Assembly: GCF_036669915.1 (NCBI RefSeq)
Contig: NC_089316.1
Span: 14,076,243-14,140,242, forward strand
Length of the DNA: 64,000 nt
DNA from: Pocillopora verrucosa
Lineage: Eukaryota; Cnidaria; Anthozoa; Scleractinia; Pocilloporidae
Direction: 5' to 3'
The position numbers and the translations under genes were made by a program. The stretch's first letter is position 1. Each line of letters starts with the position of its first letter. A model generated the notes under the pieces. It was not told where the DNA came from and searched no databases. It saw only the letters and a list, made by a program, of their open reading frames with translations. Positions 24,101-38,478 of the stretch are shown here, piece after piece.

Positions 24101-27100
24101 TCAAGTAGTCTTGAAATTTGAATGAGTCTCGGAGTTCAATGAATTTTCTTTGTTTCATTTCATGTTCCATTTCCTGCCCGTTACAAATCAAGTTCCTTTC
24201 TTTCTTTCTTTCATTGAACACAAGGGTAAGCTAGACCTACGATCTTGGCCAAAAGCATTGAAAAACTTCACTCTCTTTGCATTTTGCGCCTCCACATCCC
24301 TATACAATGTTGTGTCAACAGCTTTTATTCTGCTACTATCTAACATTGGTGGGGGAAGGGGTGGGGGGTAGAGGTTTAACCTATTTCCAACAAAATGTAA
24401 TTAGAGGTTTCAGTATTTCTTTTGGCCTTTAAGCCAATCAGTTATTGTCAAGTTGAATATGCTGTTAAAGAACACAGTGCAACGAGTGACCAAACGATAT
24501 TGATCTAGCCAACTGCACCTGCACTAGGATTGAGTTATTAATGAAAATACTACAATACATGGTTGGGGCATGGGAGAAACAGTCATCTTCTAGCCTGATC
24601 GTTTGGGTGAGGGTAGTCCCCAAAGGAACTGCTATCTACAACAGGGAATAATTTTTTGACAACCCAGCACCATTTGTTCAAAGGCTGAACAACTCTATCT
24701 ACTGGATAAATCTCTATCCATGGGGATAATGCTATACATTTTGTTAACATTTATTTGCTGGATAGAGATTTCTCTATTGGATAGTGCTATCCATCCTTTG
24801 AACAACTGGGCCCCGATCATAAGTCATCAACTTTTTGGAGTAACTCAAGAAGCTTTCCAGCTTTAATGCTTAAAAACAACAAAGTTTTTGAACATCATAA
24901 TACATTTACTACAGTTTTTAGAGGGACTCACTTGGTTATTGTCCCATCAATGTCAGAAATAACAATCTTATCTTTGAAATTCCATAGGTAGATGGTTGCT
25001 GTACACATCGCAGTGCCCTAAAATACACAAAATGCACTTAAACCATGTCATAAACTTTCCAAGATGAGTGTAAATTTCAAAGAATATTTACATAAACACT
25101 ACTGTACCTGGTATTTTGTGGTTACAGAGAATGTTACACTGTTTGCCCCTTCTTTTAGATTCAAACTTGCCTGTTGAGAATGGAAATGAATTTTTTAACC
25201 TATGGAATTAATGCTTTGAGAGTCCACAAGATTCTCAGTAAACATCTCTTATTTGTGCAAGACATTTTGCCACACAGGCTTTCATCAAACAAAAAAAATA
25301 CTTTCTTACAGTGCTACAACTATGTACATAAAGGAAACTTAAAGTGAGTTAAGGCATTTCATAGGTTGGTATTATAACACAATTCAGTTATACTGGTTGG
25401 AGCAGAAAGTTTATTTCTTATCAAGCAAAAAAAAGGGCCCTGTAGTATCTATAGAGAAGAAAGATTTGCACACTGATAAGGGAGTATAATTTCTTCTCTG
25501 AATCACATTTCTAGACCATGTAACTTCCTTTGAAATAGTACATCATCTTCCACTGTTTCTTCATTATGAAAAAGTTCATTAACCAGTTGATTGATTATGA
25601 GCTGATGTTGAAATGCCACCAAAGAAAATAAGTGAGACTCAACTTCATTAGTTGCAAAGTGCAACAATGATGTTGCATGCAAAATAGTATTTTTCCATTA
25701 AAAGAAATGGCAACTGGCTAAATCTCAGAGGTCCTACAATAGTACTCACAATTTGTTCAGAGGATAGCCTTGTGACTTTCCTGTAATTCTCCTTAGGGGA
25801 TGCATCTGATTCATTGCCACTGATGCACCCAGATACTTTTCTTGCCCTGTTTTCATTGTCATCCTCCTCCCTTTCCATCTCTGGGGCAGACATTTGTTTT
25901 CTTGCACCACTACTATGCACCCTTGGGCGTGGCTTATCCTTCTTTATATCTTCATTCTCTTCGTCTGAACTCTGAAATATTTTACACAGGTATGAGGTGC
26001 AGATACTGACGAGCAACATCATCATTAGGCAAGTAACACTGAGTGCAAAAGTGAATGGCACAATTTACCACTGCTTTTGTTAATGGTTTTTCTTACCCCT
26101 TAGTAGATCACAAATTTACAAGAGCTGCTTAAAGGTGGACAACATCCAAGTCACATAGGTTTAATTTTGTTTTACCTTCTCCTCATTAGCTCTCCAAGAA
26201 AACCAATAGCTTCTTCTTTTTTCCTGGGAAAAAAAAGGAAAGAAGAGTTGATTACAGATGCACTGAGTGACAAAATACTGTTTGAAGTATGCCAGCATTA
26301 ATTATCTGGCTATATAGAAGCAGCAAACATAAGCACGTGCAATTGAACTCATTACAATATGCGCATTTGGGGTACAGTCAGCTATTTCTTCAGTCTTTTG
26401 AACTTGTCACTGCTTGGTTTACATTGAAGTAATAAATAGGCTTTTTAACCCAAACTTATCGTTATACACTGTATTTGATGCCCAAAGGTTAAAATATAAT
26501 TATTTCACTGTCCAAGGTAGTAGCTAAGTTTATTAAATCAAAGCCTTGTATGATCACATCATTAAGTCCTTTTAAGAGAGAAAATGAAACAAAAGTACAA
26601 GGACACTTCCCAGTACTGAGACACCATTCAAAGGGCCTGGAGCAAACTTTGAATTGGAAAACATGCAAATCATGTGAATCACTTCACACCAACTTTCACT
26701 TAGTCCTCACCTTCTTTGGCATATGTTGTTTTATCAGGGACTGGCATGTATCCTGTAAAGAAAATTTCAACTGTGAAACCTCTCTTGTGTGTTTTTTTTT
26801 TTTCAAACAAAAAATATTTAACCTCATATTTCACCGGCAAAATATAGACTTTGAAAAATGAAAGATCATCATAACTATGAAAAGCAACTGTGAAAGTAAG
26901 CCTAAAGAAAATAATAGCTTGAATTTAGAAATTAAGCCTTAAAGAAAACAATAGCTTGAATTGAGAAACTAAGCCAAAAGAAAATAATAGCTTCAATTGG
27001 TTCCATAAAACAGCAATAAGCAAGTACAGCGAATACAGTCTAGCACTCTGACAGTGTCATCAAGACAACTGAAAGCCAGTCAGAGTGGATGTAATAAACC

Positions 27101-30100
27101 ATAAAACAAGGGTACCCTTCCAAGAATATGTAAACCCCTTACATTTTACCTTTGAAATTTTAAAAGATGAAAGATTACAATATTATTATGCTTGAAAAGT
27201 TATGCAAGCTAGACATTCAGATAAATATCTAACTAACTCTGACACCCTCCAATACTAACTCAAGTGCTACCAAAATATCATAGAGTTGGGAATTGATTTT
27301 GCCCTTTTGAACTCAACCAAACTCTTACTTGTCGAAGGGGTCTTTGGAAAACAACGTGAGACATCAACATGGGAGCAGCAATCTGCCAGTTGTAATATCT
27401 GCACACAAATGAAGGTTATTCAGTATATTAAAAAGACATTATATTGCACAAACAGGTGTACACAGTCAATAAACCCATTCACTTCCAAGATCTTATTTCT
27501 AATTCTCCTTACTCTTTGCCATACACTTCTTATAATGATACTTTAGAGAATTTGGTATGGTGTTATCAAGCAATTATTAGATGAGGTTGAGCACAATATC
27601 ATGAATTATCAGCACTGAGGTCTAAGTTATCTGCTGAAGCTGAATACTGAGGCAGATAACGCAGACATGAGGTTTGAAATCATGCAAAAAAACCAAACTC
27701 AATAAATGTTTTATTATACATTTATTGAACAATCTGCAAAAGAAGACACTCCTCTCTGAGTTTGCCAAAGTTTGAGAACATTACACAGACAATGGGGTTG
27801 GCAACTAGACAGACTTTGAACTCAGCATGATAACCCAACATCCCCTGCAGATATTGGGTTATCCCATCAACTTCACATGCTACTGTAGATTGAATGTTTA
27901 CTCTCAACCAAGCAGAGTTTTCTTAGCAAGTCTAATGTATGATAATCTTATCACTTGTCCGCTTGATATTGCATTGATACAGATATTGTTGGGAGAAATT
28001 CTGTCTTGGTCAAAGGGTTAATATACAACTTCACAAATTTTTGTATGAGAGGCTTACAAACATGGCTTACAATGACCTCCAAGCTAAACTGGTGATAAAG
28101 AAAATGCCCTCTGAATCCATCTAATCCATCACAGGTAGCCCAAACTTTTTAAAACAACTGCTTACAGTTTTCCAATAACCAATAATCAATTATTGAAATC
28201 TCATGTGGAGAAGAATGCTGAAAAAGTTAATTGTGTCTCATAACCTTTTCACTCCCAGGGGTGGCTACTAAGCAATTCCTTGCAATAAGAACTGATTATC
28301 ACAATGTCAGGCCTACAGGTAAGAATAAAGCAATTCATCCACTTGTGGAAACTGACTGATTCATCTTCAAATTCTCGGAGCTAAAGAAATGTAAATCAGA
28401 CAGTTTGAAAAAGTTATAAATTACTTTTTCAAACAAAAAGGCATGAGAAAAAGTTCTTAAATATGAAGACTGGGTATCTCAATTAAGAAAAATGATAATA
28501 TACAAAATAATACCTGTCATTGATTCTAATAACAAGTTTGGGATCTGACAGTATTGCAGGATTGTTACTCAGGTCATCAAATGTCACTATTGACTGTATA
28601 AAACTCTCTGTGAAACCAAAAAGAACATCACAATTTATGCTGAGCAATTCCCATTGACATTGTATCACCCTGCCATTTCCAACAGCAGGAAGATGATCAT
28701 ATCACTTTAAATTATAACCCTTTGTAGATATTAGATATTTTAAATAACTTTTCAAGGATGGCCCTAGAGTTATAAAGAACATATGGCACAAAGCTTTCTG
28801 ACTCTTCAGTTTAAATACTCCAAATGATACTTCTCAAAGAGTTCCATTTGTTAAAAAGATCTAGAGCAATGTAACAAACATCTTGAAACATGTACACCAC
28901 ATTCAAAATATTTCAATGCTGTCAATACTGGCACTCATTTCATTCTTTATTTTTCAACTTACCAAGTGATACTTTACCATTTCTTAACTCTCCACACAGT
29001 GACATGGCAATGTCATGATATTCCTCTCTATTGAGGAAAATTTCATAGTTTGAGGAAAAGAGTAATGAGATTCATGTTATCATTTAAGATGCCATTTCAC
29101 TAATAAAAATTACTAGGAATAAATGAAGTCTGGATCAAAGATAAGCCCCTCACATAAAGGATGTTGATATAACACCAAATTCCCCTGATAATTTACAAGG
29201 AAGACTAAAGCACCAAGATGGGAAAATTATGAATCAATGTATTAGAGGCAAAAGGTTGGGACATAAAACAAAAACAAGAATGCAATTTTACAGCCATAAA
29301 GTACTGAGTTATAGTAATAATTACATTGTTTCCTTTGGTCCTTCCCCAGCTATGGGTGAACTTGGCAATGACTGTCCTATACCAGACTCCCTGTCTTCAG
29401 ATCCTGAGCCACTGTGTTGTTGTTGTTGCTGTTGTAGTTTAGAGTCTCTGTAAATTCAAGAAAGATGTTACAGTGACATCTTCCTCTCTGGAGCTCAAAT
29501 ATTTTGCTAGGCTGATCTACCATTAACATTGGTAAAATTATAAAATACTTCTAGTGCAATGCCCAATACACAGTCTTTCTTGTTTCACTGTAAGAACTTT
29601 TGTCTTGAAGCCCCTTAATGAGTTCTAATTGCTTGATTTAGAGTACTGAACAGCCAATTTACAATCAGTTTTGGAAATGTTTTGTGAACACAATTTTTCT
29701 TTAATTCAAAAGAGTGTGTACACTTGAGACAGATGCGGTGCTGCAGTGCATATGTGCCATACTGTAGTAATTGGTACTCTCCTAGATGAGATGTTCATAA
29801 ATGTTATAAGATTTTCCATGAGTTCTGTCAAGTTTGTATGTTGGAGGGTCGAAATGTGAGAGTCAACTGATTCTCTTGCAAATGAACACAATACAAAAAC
29901 TCCACTGAAATCATAAATTGAAGTGTCAATTCAGAACTTGACAATGGACTGAGCGCACTACTGCAAGAGCTCTTAAATTACATTTCCACTAATTTTTTTT
30001 ACTGGTAATTTAATGTTATGAAAAAATGGTGTCAAAGTGAACCCTTACAAGGCCTGATGTAGGTACAGAGCTGCTACTTCATGGTCTACAGTCCTGAGAT

Positions 30101-33100
30101 CATCCAGGAGAATTCCTTCCTTGCCACCAACCTGTTGAAAAGTTCACTTTAAATATGACATGGCAATCAAACAGAGAATTACTACAAAGTAAGTTAAACA
30201 CTAATCCTGAGCATAGCATGGAAAATATCAGCATGACAGATGACTAAGGATTTAAAAATTCTTGTTACTTACATACTAATCTCACAGTTCTATCGGCCTT
30301 TCTCTAGCAATGATAATATTCACTTACAGTGACTGTTAATATATGCTGAAGTTTTATCTGTGACACATGATTACATGATAACAGCACAAGAAATAGTAAT
30401 GTTTATGCATTCAGCATTCTTTGCTCAATTTCCTTTGTATTTCAGGGAGCATCATTAAATTAAACATGCTTTAGGGGCTGTTAGAATCAGTATGCAACTA
30501 TTGTACAAGGGCAAAACCTTCATAGATAGAACTTAAAAGATGTAATTACATACTTTAACTACAGCTTCATTCAAACATTACACTTGGTTAATAAACTACA
30601 CCTTGCTGTGTGATTTGAATGATCCTTCTCTCCTCTTTGCTTTGTGGACATGTTTAATGTCTTCTTTCCTTAAATCTGATCAGAAAGTAATTCAGAGATT
30701 ACTTTGGGGTAAAAAAAGCCTTATTTTTGCATCTTCAAACAGATTACAAATGGCTCTGATCTACAAAATACCCAATACTCAGCTGTGCCAAATTTCAATA
30801 AACCCTTTAACATCTAAGGTTTAATAGCATCTAATTTCTCCTGGAAGTATTACTGCTGAATCAAACACTTAAGTCACAAGAATAGAGGAAATGATCACCC
30901 CCTTAAGAAGCTCTTAATTGTTAGACAAATTCCCCAGGTCAATACCAATGGAAATGTAAAAAGAACAGTATGGAGAATACACAAACTGATATTACAGACT
31001 CAAGAGTTAAGTCTAGTCTCATCTAATAGAACATAACCCTAAGAGTGTCTATCATAACAAGTGCTACAAAGTTCTTTTTGCATCAATTATTTTCTGCAGA
31101 CCTGAAGATTTCCTGTCAGGCAGTGATCGTCCATCTGGACCCTAAGGTCAAAATTCCACACAATTATTATTGACTGAAAAGTCAGAAATCTTAAAAGATA
31201 TCTTTTAGATCAATTTGCTTACTTACTTACTTACTTACTCAACTGGCAACTTTCAGAGAAAAACATCTCATTTTCACTTCACATGAAAACTTGTTCTGGC
31301 AAAAATAATCATACTAATCTTAAAACTTCCCAATGGAAACTGGCTGCAGTAAATCAATGGAATGTAAGTCCTGAAAAACTCTTTGCAACATTCTTGCTTG
31401 TTTCAGCTTGTTTCATGCCTTTGAAATTTGAATAAGCTTTGCTTATCACAACCCATCTAATTCAAACTTACAGCAATACTGTTTCCAAATGCAGATGGAT
31501 AAGGAATTTTGCTACTACAAGTCCAGGACTTCAAATTGGGCTTGTAATACTTCAGGACAATATACAGGACAATATACATGTACATGAAAAACTTGATCCA
31601 CTTGGTGAAGGCATGCAGATGCAGACAAGAACTACAAGTAATATCAAAAACTTCAAGCAAGGAATACCTGTGGAAGCTTTCCCCAAGCCCATCTGATCTG
31701 ATTCTCTCTTGCTATATTCTCTTGGCTTTGATGTAACTCCAGCTCAGAATCACTCATATAATGCTGAGGATTTGGAGCACCGGTAACTAGCTCGTCTCTT
31801 CAAAAGAAATTAAGTCCATTAAGATCAACAAGCTCACCAACATTTTCTCGAGGCTTCAGGTTTCCTTCGGGGAGAATTTAACTCTAAACAAAACTTTTCT
31901 TCTGGAGCTAGAAAGGACCATCACAAGCCTCTAAATCATCAACAACTAAAATTTGTCATTAAGTCACTAAATAAAAAGATACTTGAGCAAAAATGGATTT
32001 TATCTACTTTCTCCAAGCAGAGAAAAATTATCTTTGTTGCTGGCAGGTTATAAAATAAGGGAAAAATCAGAGGAGTTAGATCAATGAATGAAATATCAAG
32101 GGAGCATGCACCAGTACATGTGTGACAAAATACAAAGAGGAAATAATCTGCTGGAATTTGTTCAATAACATAACATTAAAACAGTTACCTATGACTAGGT
32201 GGAGAGCCAATAGGTGAGTCCAGGTCAGAAAGTGGGTAAAAGTCTCTTTTAAAACCACTTGGAATGGAGGGTGAGTGTGATCCTGCCCACTATATAAAAT
32301 AAAAATGCACATTAAAGCTATTACCTATAGGCACTGACTATATGAAGTACTATTGATGATCAATTTATCCTACAATTTGTGCTTTAAATTTGCCCTCTGC
32401 AAATTGAGGTGCTACTTTTCCTCTACTGCAGATCAAAAATGACATGATAAGTGAGAACATGTATTAATCCTCACAGAAAATAATGTGGAGAGTTAAAAAA
32501 AATGAAAATGATCACATATTAATGGGAAAAAACATTTTGAATATTGTTATTGTTATCAAAGTCCTAGTGGGCTTTGATATGAATCATGTGTGCTGGACAG
32601 AGAACCAAAACACCATGATCAGTGACAAGTCAATATTCACAGAAGAAGAAACATAGATGAACAGATGAACTTGGAGAAACTCAAGAGCTGCCATCTCTGA
32701 CAGGCTCAAGCTAGATAGATGATGCCACTTTGCATTGTCAGTAATGGCAGATACCTGCCTGAACTGAACTGAATATTGAGGTGGAAATCAATTCATCAAG
32801 TAAACTGTCTTTGTCAGTGATCTATAGAGCTATGCTCAGCAACAGCAATTGTAAGCTAATATTGAATATAAGCTTAAAAGTGCTGCTTTGAACAGTCACT
32901 CATAGTCTCATAGGGTAAGTTCCAAGGTGAGAATTTGTAATTGTTCAAATAATCATCAGGTTTTAAATCTATAGAACAACAAACAGTCGAGAATAATTTA
33001 CAGTTATGAATTACTATCTACCTGTCTTCCCTAATTTATGTTCATGTCTTTAACATTTCATTTCCATCGTCCTCAGTGCACAAGAAAGGTTCAATCATTA

Positions 33101-36100
33101 AATTTACATTTTCTTCTGATGCAGAGCACATTTGGCCAGGCCTATTTGGGATTTTATCTCATATGATCAAAGGAAACTCAATCATTAACGCTATTTTTAT
33201 CAGTAAATTATCATTTCATATATTACCATGATTTCACTATCAGATGATATATCTTGTGGATCTGCTTTCTGTCGCACTGGTATAGGAATACTGTCTGACT
33301 TAGAAGTTATGTTTCTTACCACAGCCTGTAATAAGTCAAATAATTGCACACTTGTTAGACAATGGACCCATCCTGTATATAGAGATCTTCTGCACAAGAT
33401 ACTTTTCTCTTAGTGTCTCATGTCCTCTCTCCACTCAAGAGTATAAATGGGTATCGCTGAACTGTCAGCTGGTAAGCTGACTTTACCTTTTTATTGTCTC
33501 AGGATTGGTCAGGACCTTTTTCACTGTTTAAGGATTTACTCCAGCAAGGCACCTAGTTGGAAACTATTTGCACTATTGTGTTATTTCCTGACACAAGCCA
33601 ACTGCTGTTGAAGTGGTGTTATACAGTTTCACATCCAGGCTATGCAATTGGGATCCAAACATGGTAATGACAACAAAACTACAAAAGCTACATAATGTCA
33701 GTCATTTCATAGTCTTACCTCCACATTAGTGTCAGACTCTGCATTATTTTCTACAGGAGAAACTATTCTTCTATCTGTAACTTCTTTGTTTGATTCTTTA
33801 CACTCCCCAGTTTCTGAATCACTGTGAGTTTCTTCTTCTTTGGCTTTACTATCTTCCTCTACACTACTATCTGAAATTTTATCATCTGAACCAATGTCAG
33901 AAACCACTTCACCCTTTAGGGCTTGTACTCTTTGGTAAACAGATTTTGCAGGTACTTCCTCTGTGACAGACATGTCAACAACATTCTCTTGAGGGTTTTC
34001 AGCTAGCTTAGTTGCACTGTTTTTAGTACTGATGCTTGTGTTGCTAATAATTTCCTGAAAGATAAACAAAAATGGATTGAAATGGCTCATTGCAAGCTTC
34101 TCTCCCAACTGAATGTCTTGTAACATTTACTTCTAAGGCTGGTAAAGGAAATTTCTTGATTCCAGGTTACGTCTAAGAATGTGTCAATGTCTATATCAAT
34201 GGCAATAACTACTGGGCTAGCCTTCATAACTGATATGCCAATCAAACAGTCAATTACAAGTAATTCATTGATATTAGTGTTTAAAATTAAATCCTGTATT
34301 CCCAGTTCCCTAAAATAGGACCTTTATAGAGCTGCATCAGAGAGGATGGGCAAAGATCAAAATTAAAAGCTACTTCAACTTAATGCTACCAATACATCAT
34401 ATACTATAGATCAATCCTTTGACATAACATATACACCTTTTTAAAAATTGTAAAGATTAAAAATTAAATTATTCCCTTTACATTAACCTACCACTACAGG
34501 ACCTGTATAGTGGAGTACAGTAAATAGTACCATACTAGAGGAGACAGGGAGAGGCCAAAGAAATTAACCTTGTAAACAAGGATAGACATTAAAAAAAAAA
34601 AGAAAAAAAACAATACAGATACATTCATAACCCCTTTTAAGAACATTCATTCATTCTGTAGATCATTCTTTTGGAAGATCTCATTAAAAAAAAAAACAAC
34701 AACAACAACAACAAAAAAAAAAACAGAAAAAACCTTAAGATTAAAAAGCACCTCTTGAGATGTAATATCCTCCTTCTTGGCATCATCAAGTGTCTCAGGA
34801 GATGGTACAGGGGATGTACCAAATTCTGAGGGGTCATTATCTACTTCTTCAACGAAAAATGCCTCTCCTGCATCGCCAAGTTTCATCTGTAGTGACACTG
34901 GTTCTCCATTGATTTCTATATCAACCTGTAGCATAATCAATTACTTACTCTTTAATATACTTATTGGGTAACCATATGGACTACTTTAATAAACAAATAA
35001 TCAAATTGATTTATTACGATAAGGTTCCAGATACAATAGATGGATATGCATTAAATTAAGCCAGTAATTCATAAATCAATGCAAAGAATTAATGGAATTT
35101 TCTCCATACACAAATTTTTGCAAGTTAACGCCCTTACATCATTGAATGGTTACCAGAAAGCAATAATGAATTATACCACTGATGAGACAATTGTCTTTAA
35201 AATTTGGAAAACTGCTACACAACAATAACAGTTGTATTTGGTGGTGCAAGCAACAGACCAACAGCCTTAGGCTTAATCATAACTCTTGCAATACTTAATC
35301 TAAATTTAACTTTCACTCATAAATAGAACAAAAAAGTTATATCAAAAATAAAAACATCAAAGCATAGCACACAGCTACAAAACACAGAGCATCCAATCAC
35401 CCATAGTAGTTTCCAATTGGTAAATCTTTATTGAAAAATCTAGCATGCCCACCAAAGTCAGCAAAACAATTCAAGCTTGGAACTCTGCATGATACTCAGT
35501 GCAATAGTGTGTACGTGTGGCATCTGCTCAATAAGCCTGACAACCCCTCCTCCCCCCCTCTAAACAATGCCAATTTTACAAAGAACAGAAACATTTTGCT
35601 TTTGTTTTTCCAGTCTCAGGTGGTAAATTTTCCATGCAAAGAAGGTAAAACATAAATTCCCTTACAAATCATTCCAAGGTTATCTATATACTGAAAAATG
35701 TAGATATATTCTAAATAAAATGACAAGTATCTTTGCTGCAAAATAACTGGTAGGGTACCAAGGCCAACCCCTTTTAACCACAAAAACCTTCATATGCATA
35801 TTTGATTTTTTCATGTTTGTTTGGTTTCCCACTGTTCACAAAAAAATCATAAACAGGGGAACACACAAAAGATAGAGGCTGTTGTTGCCTAAAAGGAACT
35901 GAACCCATTTCAGCCCCTTGAATGTAGTAACCACCTTCTCTTCTGAATTTGCATGTCTTGAAGAGTTCCTATGCCAACTGAAGGCTATCAAAACATTCCA
36001 TTCTTAATTGTAATTATCTCCTTTGGGGGTGTGTATGTGGTAGTGCCATTTCGTGGGCCAATGGGATTGAAGAACAAACAATAACAAACAAGTAGGAGTT

Positions 36101-37061
36101 TAGAAAGGGAGATTAGACGGTGAATATTGCAAGGTTATACAACAACTGCTTCAAATCTCATGAAATCGCGAGTTTCAGCACGCTGCAAACTTTCTGTATG
36201 TAATCTTGTGTTACACTTGCGTTAGGTGTTCTTTTTAAATACTCTTAATGCTCTTTCTTTGTACAAGTGCTAAAGGCAAAAAAATTCAGTTACAGAGAGA
36301 AAGGAACGAATTCAGCCTCTGGAAAACGCCTAATAAACTTTCACCGTACGTTGATAATAACTCTAGGTTCAAGATGCATTCATTACTTGTCCAGAATGCT
36401 AGCGCTACACGCTGAAATCTATTTTTCAATTTAGAGCGTATTCTACGATGTTAGAAATTTGATAAGGCTCTACAAATATTAGAACATACCGCCTTTGCCA
36501 CTAACGAAGAAAATGTTTGCGAAATTTACGGTGGTTTTGAGAACAGAAACAAATTAAGAGAGTGACGCGACGTGAGACAGAAAAACTCATTTATTCTAAA
36601 TCACGTATTTTTTTCCTACTGGGTTTGAGAATCCAAATTTTGTCGGAGAAAATTACATCAATTAAACCATGTGCGCTAACACAACCTTTGAAGGCGATAT
36701 TTGTTCAAAAATCAGGGCGATTCATTCCCATTTCTGTTTTCAGTTTTGTCAGCGATGTTTCGCTGAGTAAGGTTATATAATATGAAGAATGTGGCACTCC
36801 GAAGATTATCATAGAAAATCTATGGTAGAACTTGCGAAGGTTTACGAAGCTACAGAATACAAAAGGAACAATTATACTTACGATCTTTTCTCGACTTCGG
36901 AGTACGCCAAGTTTTCCAAATCTAACGTGGAACGGCGAACCAATGTAAGACCCATCTTCCTGTCGTACCACCACAACATCGATAGCTCCAGTAAGAGTGG
37001 CCGAGTTTATCTCGTTGTAAAATCCTCGAACGTTCGACACAAAACGACCTAAATAGTTCAT
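21135..37061 (-). CDS. LPIN: lipin (phosphatidate phosphatase), complete 25-exon gene
   Basis: Coding exons: 36882-37061, 34752-34925, 33719-34054, 33227-33325, 32189-32289, 31668-31797, 31102-31141, 30602-30675, 30049-30131, 29325-29447, 28963-29027, 28514-28607, 27329-27398, 26711-26752, 26176-26223, 25750-25971, 25108-25170, 24932-25017, 23958-24018, 23649-23720, 23239-23345, 22713-22827, 22223-22285, 21718-21758, 21135-21333. They sum to 2688 bp, 895 residues, with all phases closing; vertebrate lipin-1 is about 890. The product converts phosphatidate to diacylglycerol for triglyceride and phospholipid synthesis and can act as a nuclear coactivator. The N-LIP domain is residues 1 to about 105 ([10 protein letters not shown] start; SPFHVRFGK). 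A lipin-type WAWG motif is at 333-336, a basic stretch KAKRR (probable NLS and membrane-binding patch) at 365-369, six Gln at 411-416, catalytic DIDGT at 670-674 and coactivator-type LGQIL at 681-685. The C-LIP end carries FTFWREP-like FTYWRAP. No lesion is visible. Acceptors inferred by phase are those of exons 5 and 8. Confidence 0.96.
21565..21626. repeat. G-rich tract in the last lipin intron
   Basis: Several runs of six or more G on the plus strand lie close together between lipin exons 24 and 25. The transcribed RNA would be C-rich; the plus DNA strand has quadruplex potential. Confidence 0.8.
24673..24812. repeat. foldback MITE in a lipin intron
   Basis: The outer parts TTTGTTCAAAGGCTG and ATCCTTTGAACAAC are near reverse complements. 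The arms contain repeated GGATA/TATCC blocks (CTGGATAAATCTCTATCC and GGATAGAGATTTCT). It lies in the intron between exons 18 and 19. I recall this GGATA-rich hairpin as a widespread anthozoan repeat; that is memory only. Confidence 0.8.
26899..27001. repeat. three-copy tandem repeat in a lipin intron
   Basis: About 2.8 copies of a 36-37-bp unit with core AAAGAAAATAATAGCTTGAA lie between lipin exons 13 and 14. Confidence 0.85.
31217..31240. repeat. (TTAC)n microsatellite
   Basis: About six CTTA units lie in the intron between lipin exons 6 and 7. Confidence 0.85.
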
Positions 37062-38478
37062 TCTTCACGCTGAATTCTTAGGCTTCCACTCTTTGTACAT
37101 TTCCGACCTGCAATTCCACTGAAAGACACGAATTTTAGACATGTACGTCAATGCATCAGTTGCATTTCTTTCACACAAACCAACTTCGTTCAATGAAGAT
37201 CTTTGGCTTAACAGGTTTCTTCGGGGGGTAGGGTAGGGTGAGCAACTTCCTGTGAAAAAAAATTGGCGATTTACACAAAATCCCTCCTACCTGACATGGG
37301 ACAAAAGAAGCAGGATGTGGACTTTCGTGTTTTGCCCAAAGTCTGTGAAAGCAAATCCTAAGGTGAGAGTTTCCTTCCAAAGTGCATACAGACCGGAGAA
37401 TGAATGATGAACACGTGAAAAGTGGCACCACTCCAGTGGTCCCAGGAGACTTCTTATTCTATGACATCACATGATGTTGAGCATTAGGTGGTGTTGTACC
37501 TAGACTTCTCGCGTCCAAACCCAGACAGCTTTTCGTGTCAAAAGAAGAAAAAATTCGCGACTCAAGAAATCAGTTCGTATTTCAAGAAAGAATATTGTCT
37601 ATTTCAGCGAAGAGGGCATAATTGGCTCAGTCTAAGCCAGCCTCTGATACGTTTTTCGGGCCCTAACCCCGCTTCAAGCGCCCACTTTTCGTCTGTAGAC
37701 GGAGTCCAGTTTTTCTAATCCAAGGTTCTCATTTACTATAGATTATTTGAGGACCTTTTACGCCTGAGGTAAGGCCGGAGTGGGGAGGGAATTCCTTCAA
37801 TCTAACCTGTGAGAGCTGGAAAAGTAACGGCTCCAGAGGCTGACTGCTTTTTCAAAATTCAGTTCATTGCAAAGTAATTGGTTTTGAAATCATCACTGTA
37901 ATCATTTCCCAGAGGTCACCTGAAGCGCTTAGTTACCTTGTAAGCCGAAGAAGCTTGAGCTTGGAAGGAGAAGACCATCATCTTTGTTCATTTGTTTCTA
38001 TCATGACGTTTGAAGAAACTTATTAACCCTTTGTTGTATGATGCATTTGCGTTTTTTTTTTTTTTTTTCATTTGTTGCGGAGATAATGTTCATAAGCAGT
38101 AGTATCAGAAAATACCCTTGGATAGAATCTTTTGATGCAAAATTTCAGTTAATATACAGCAAAACTCACGGCTGATTACCTAAAAACAAGTAAATAACTG
38201 GTTTACGCGTACGGAATTCTAATAATTTTCCTTGGCTTCTATTCTGCCTCTCTTTGAAGATGAGGCTAGCCTTTGTCTCAGGCTCCTGAAATATTGTTCA
38301 TGAAAATCCCGCCTTTGAAATCAAATTGAATTTGAATGTAAATGTTTCGTGGAAAATCTGTCACACATAAGTGATATTCCCCTTTACTTCAAGTACTGTA
38401 GAAGTTGGAATGAGAGTCTACATTCTTTAAATGGAATTTCACGGAGTTCTTGGAAACAGTGAAGATGTCTTGCCCTTG
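37062..38478. other. upstream region of lipin and 3' flank of the 38.5-kb gene
   Basis: This must hold the lipin promoter and any 5' non-coding exon, neither of which I can place. A poly-T run is at 38052-38069. No coding frame is convincing. Confidence 0.4.

Noticed and set aside
34637..34837. 66-codon Phe/Leu-rich minus-strand frame
   Set aside because: Shadow of lipin exon 2 running into an A-rich intron tract.
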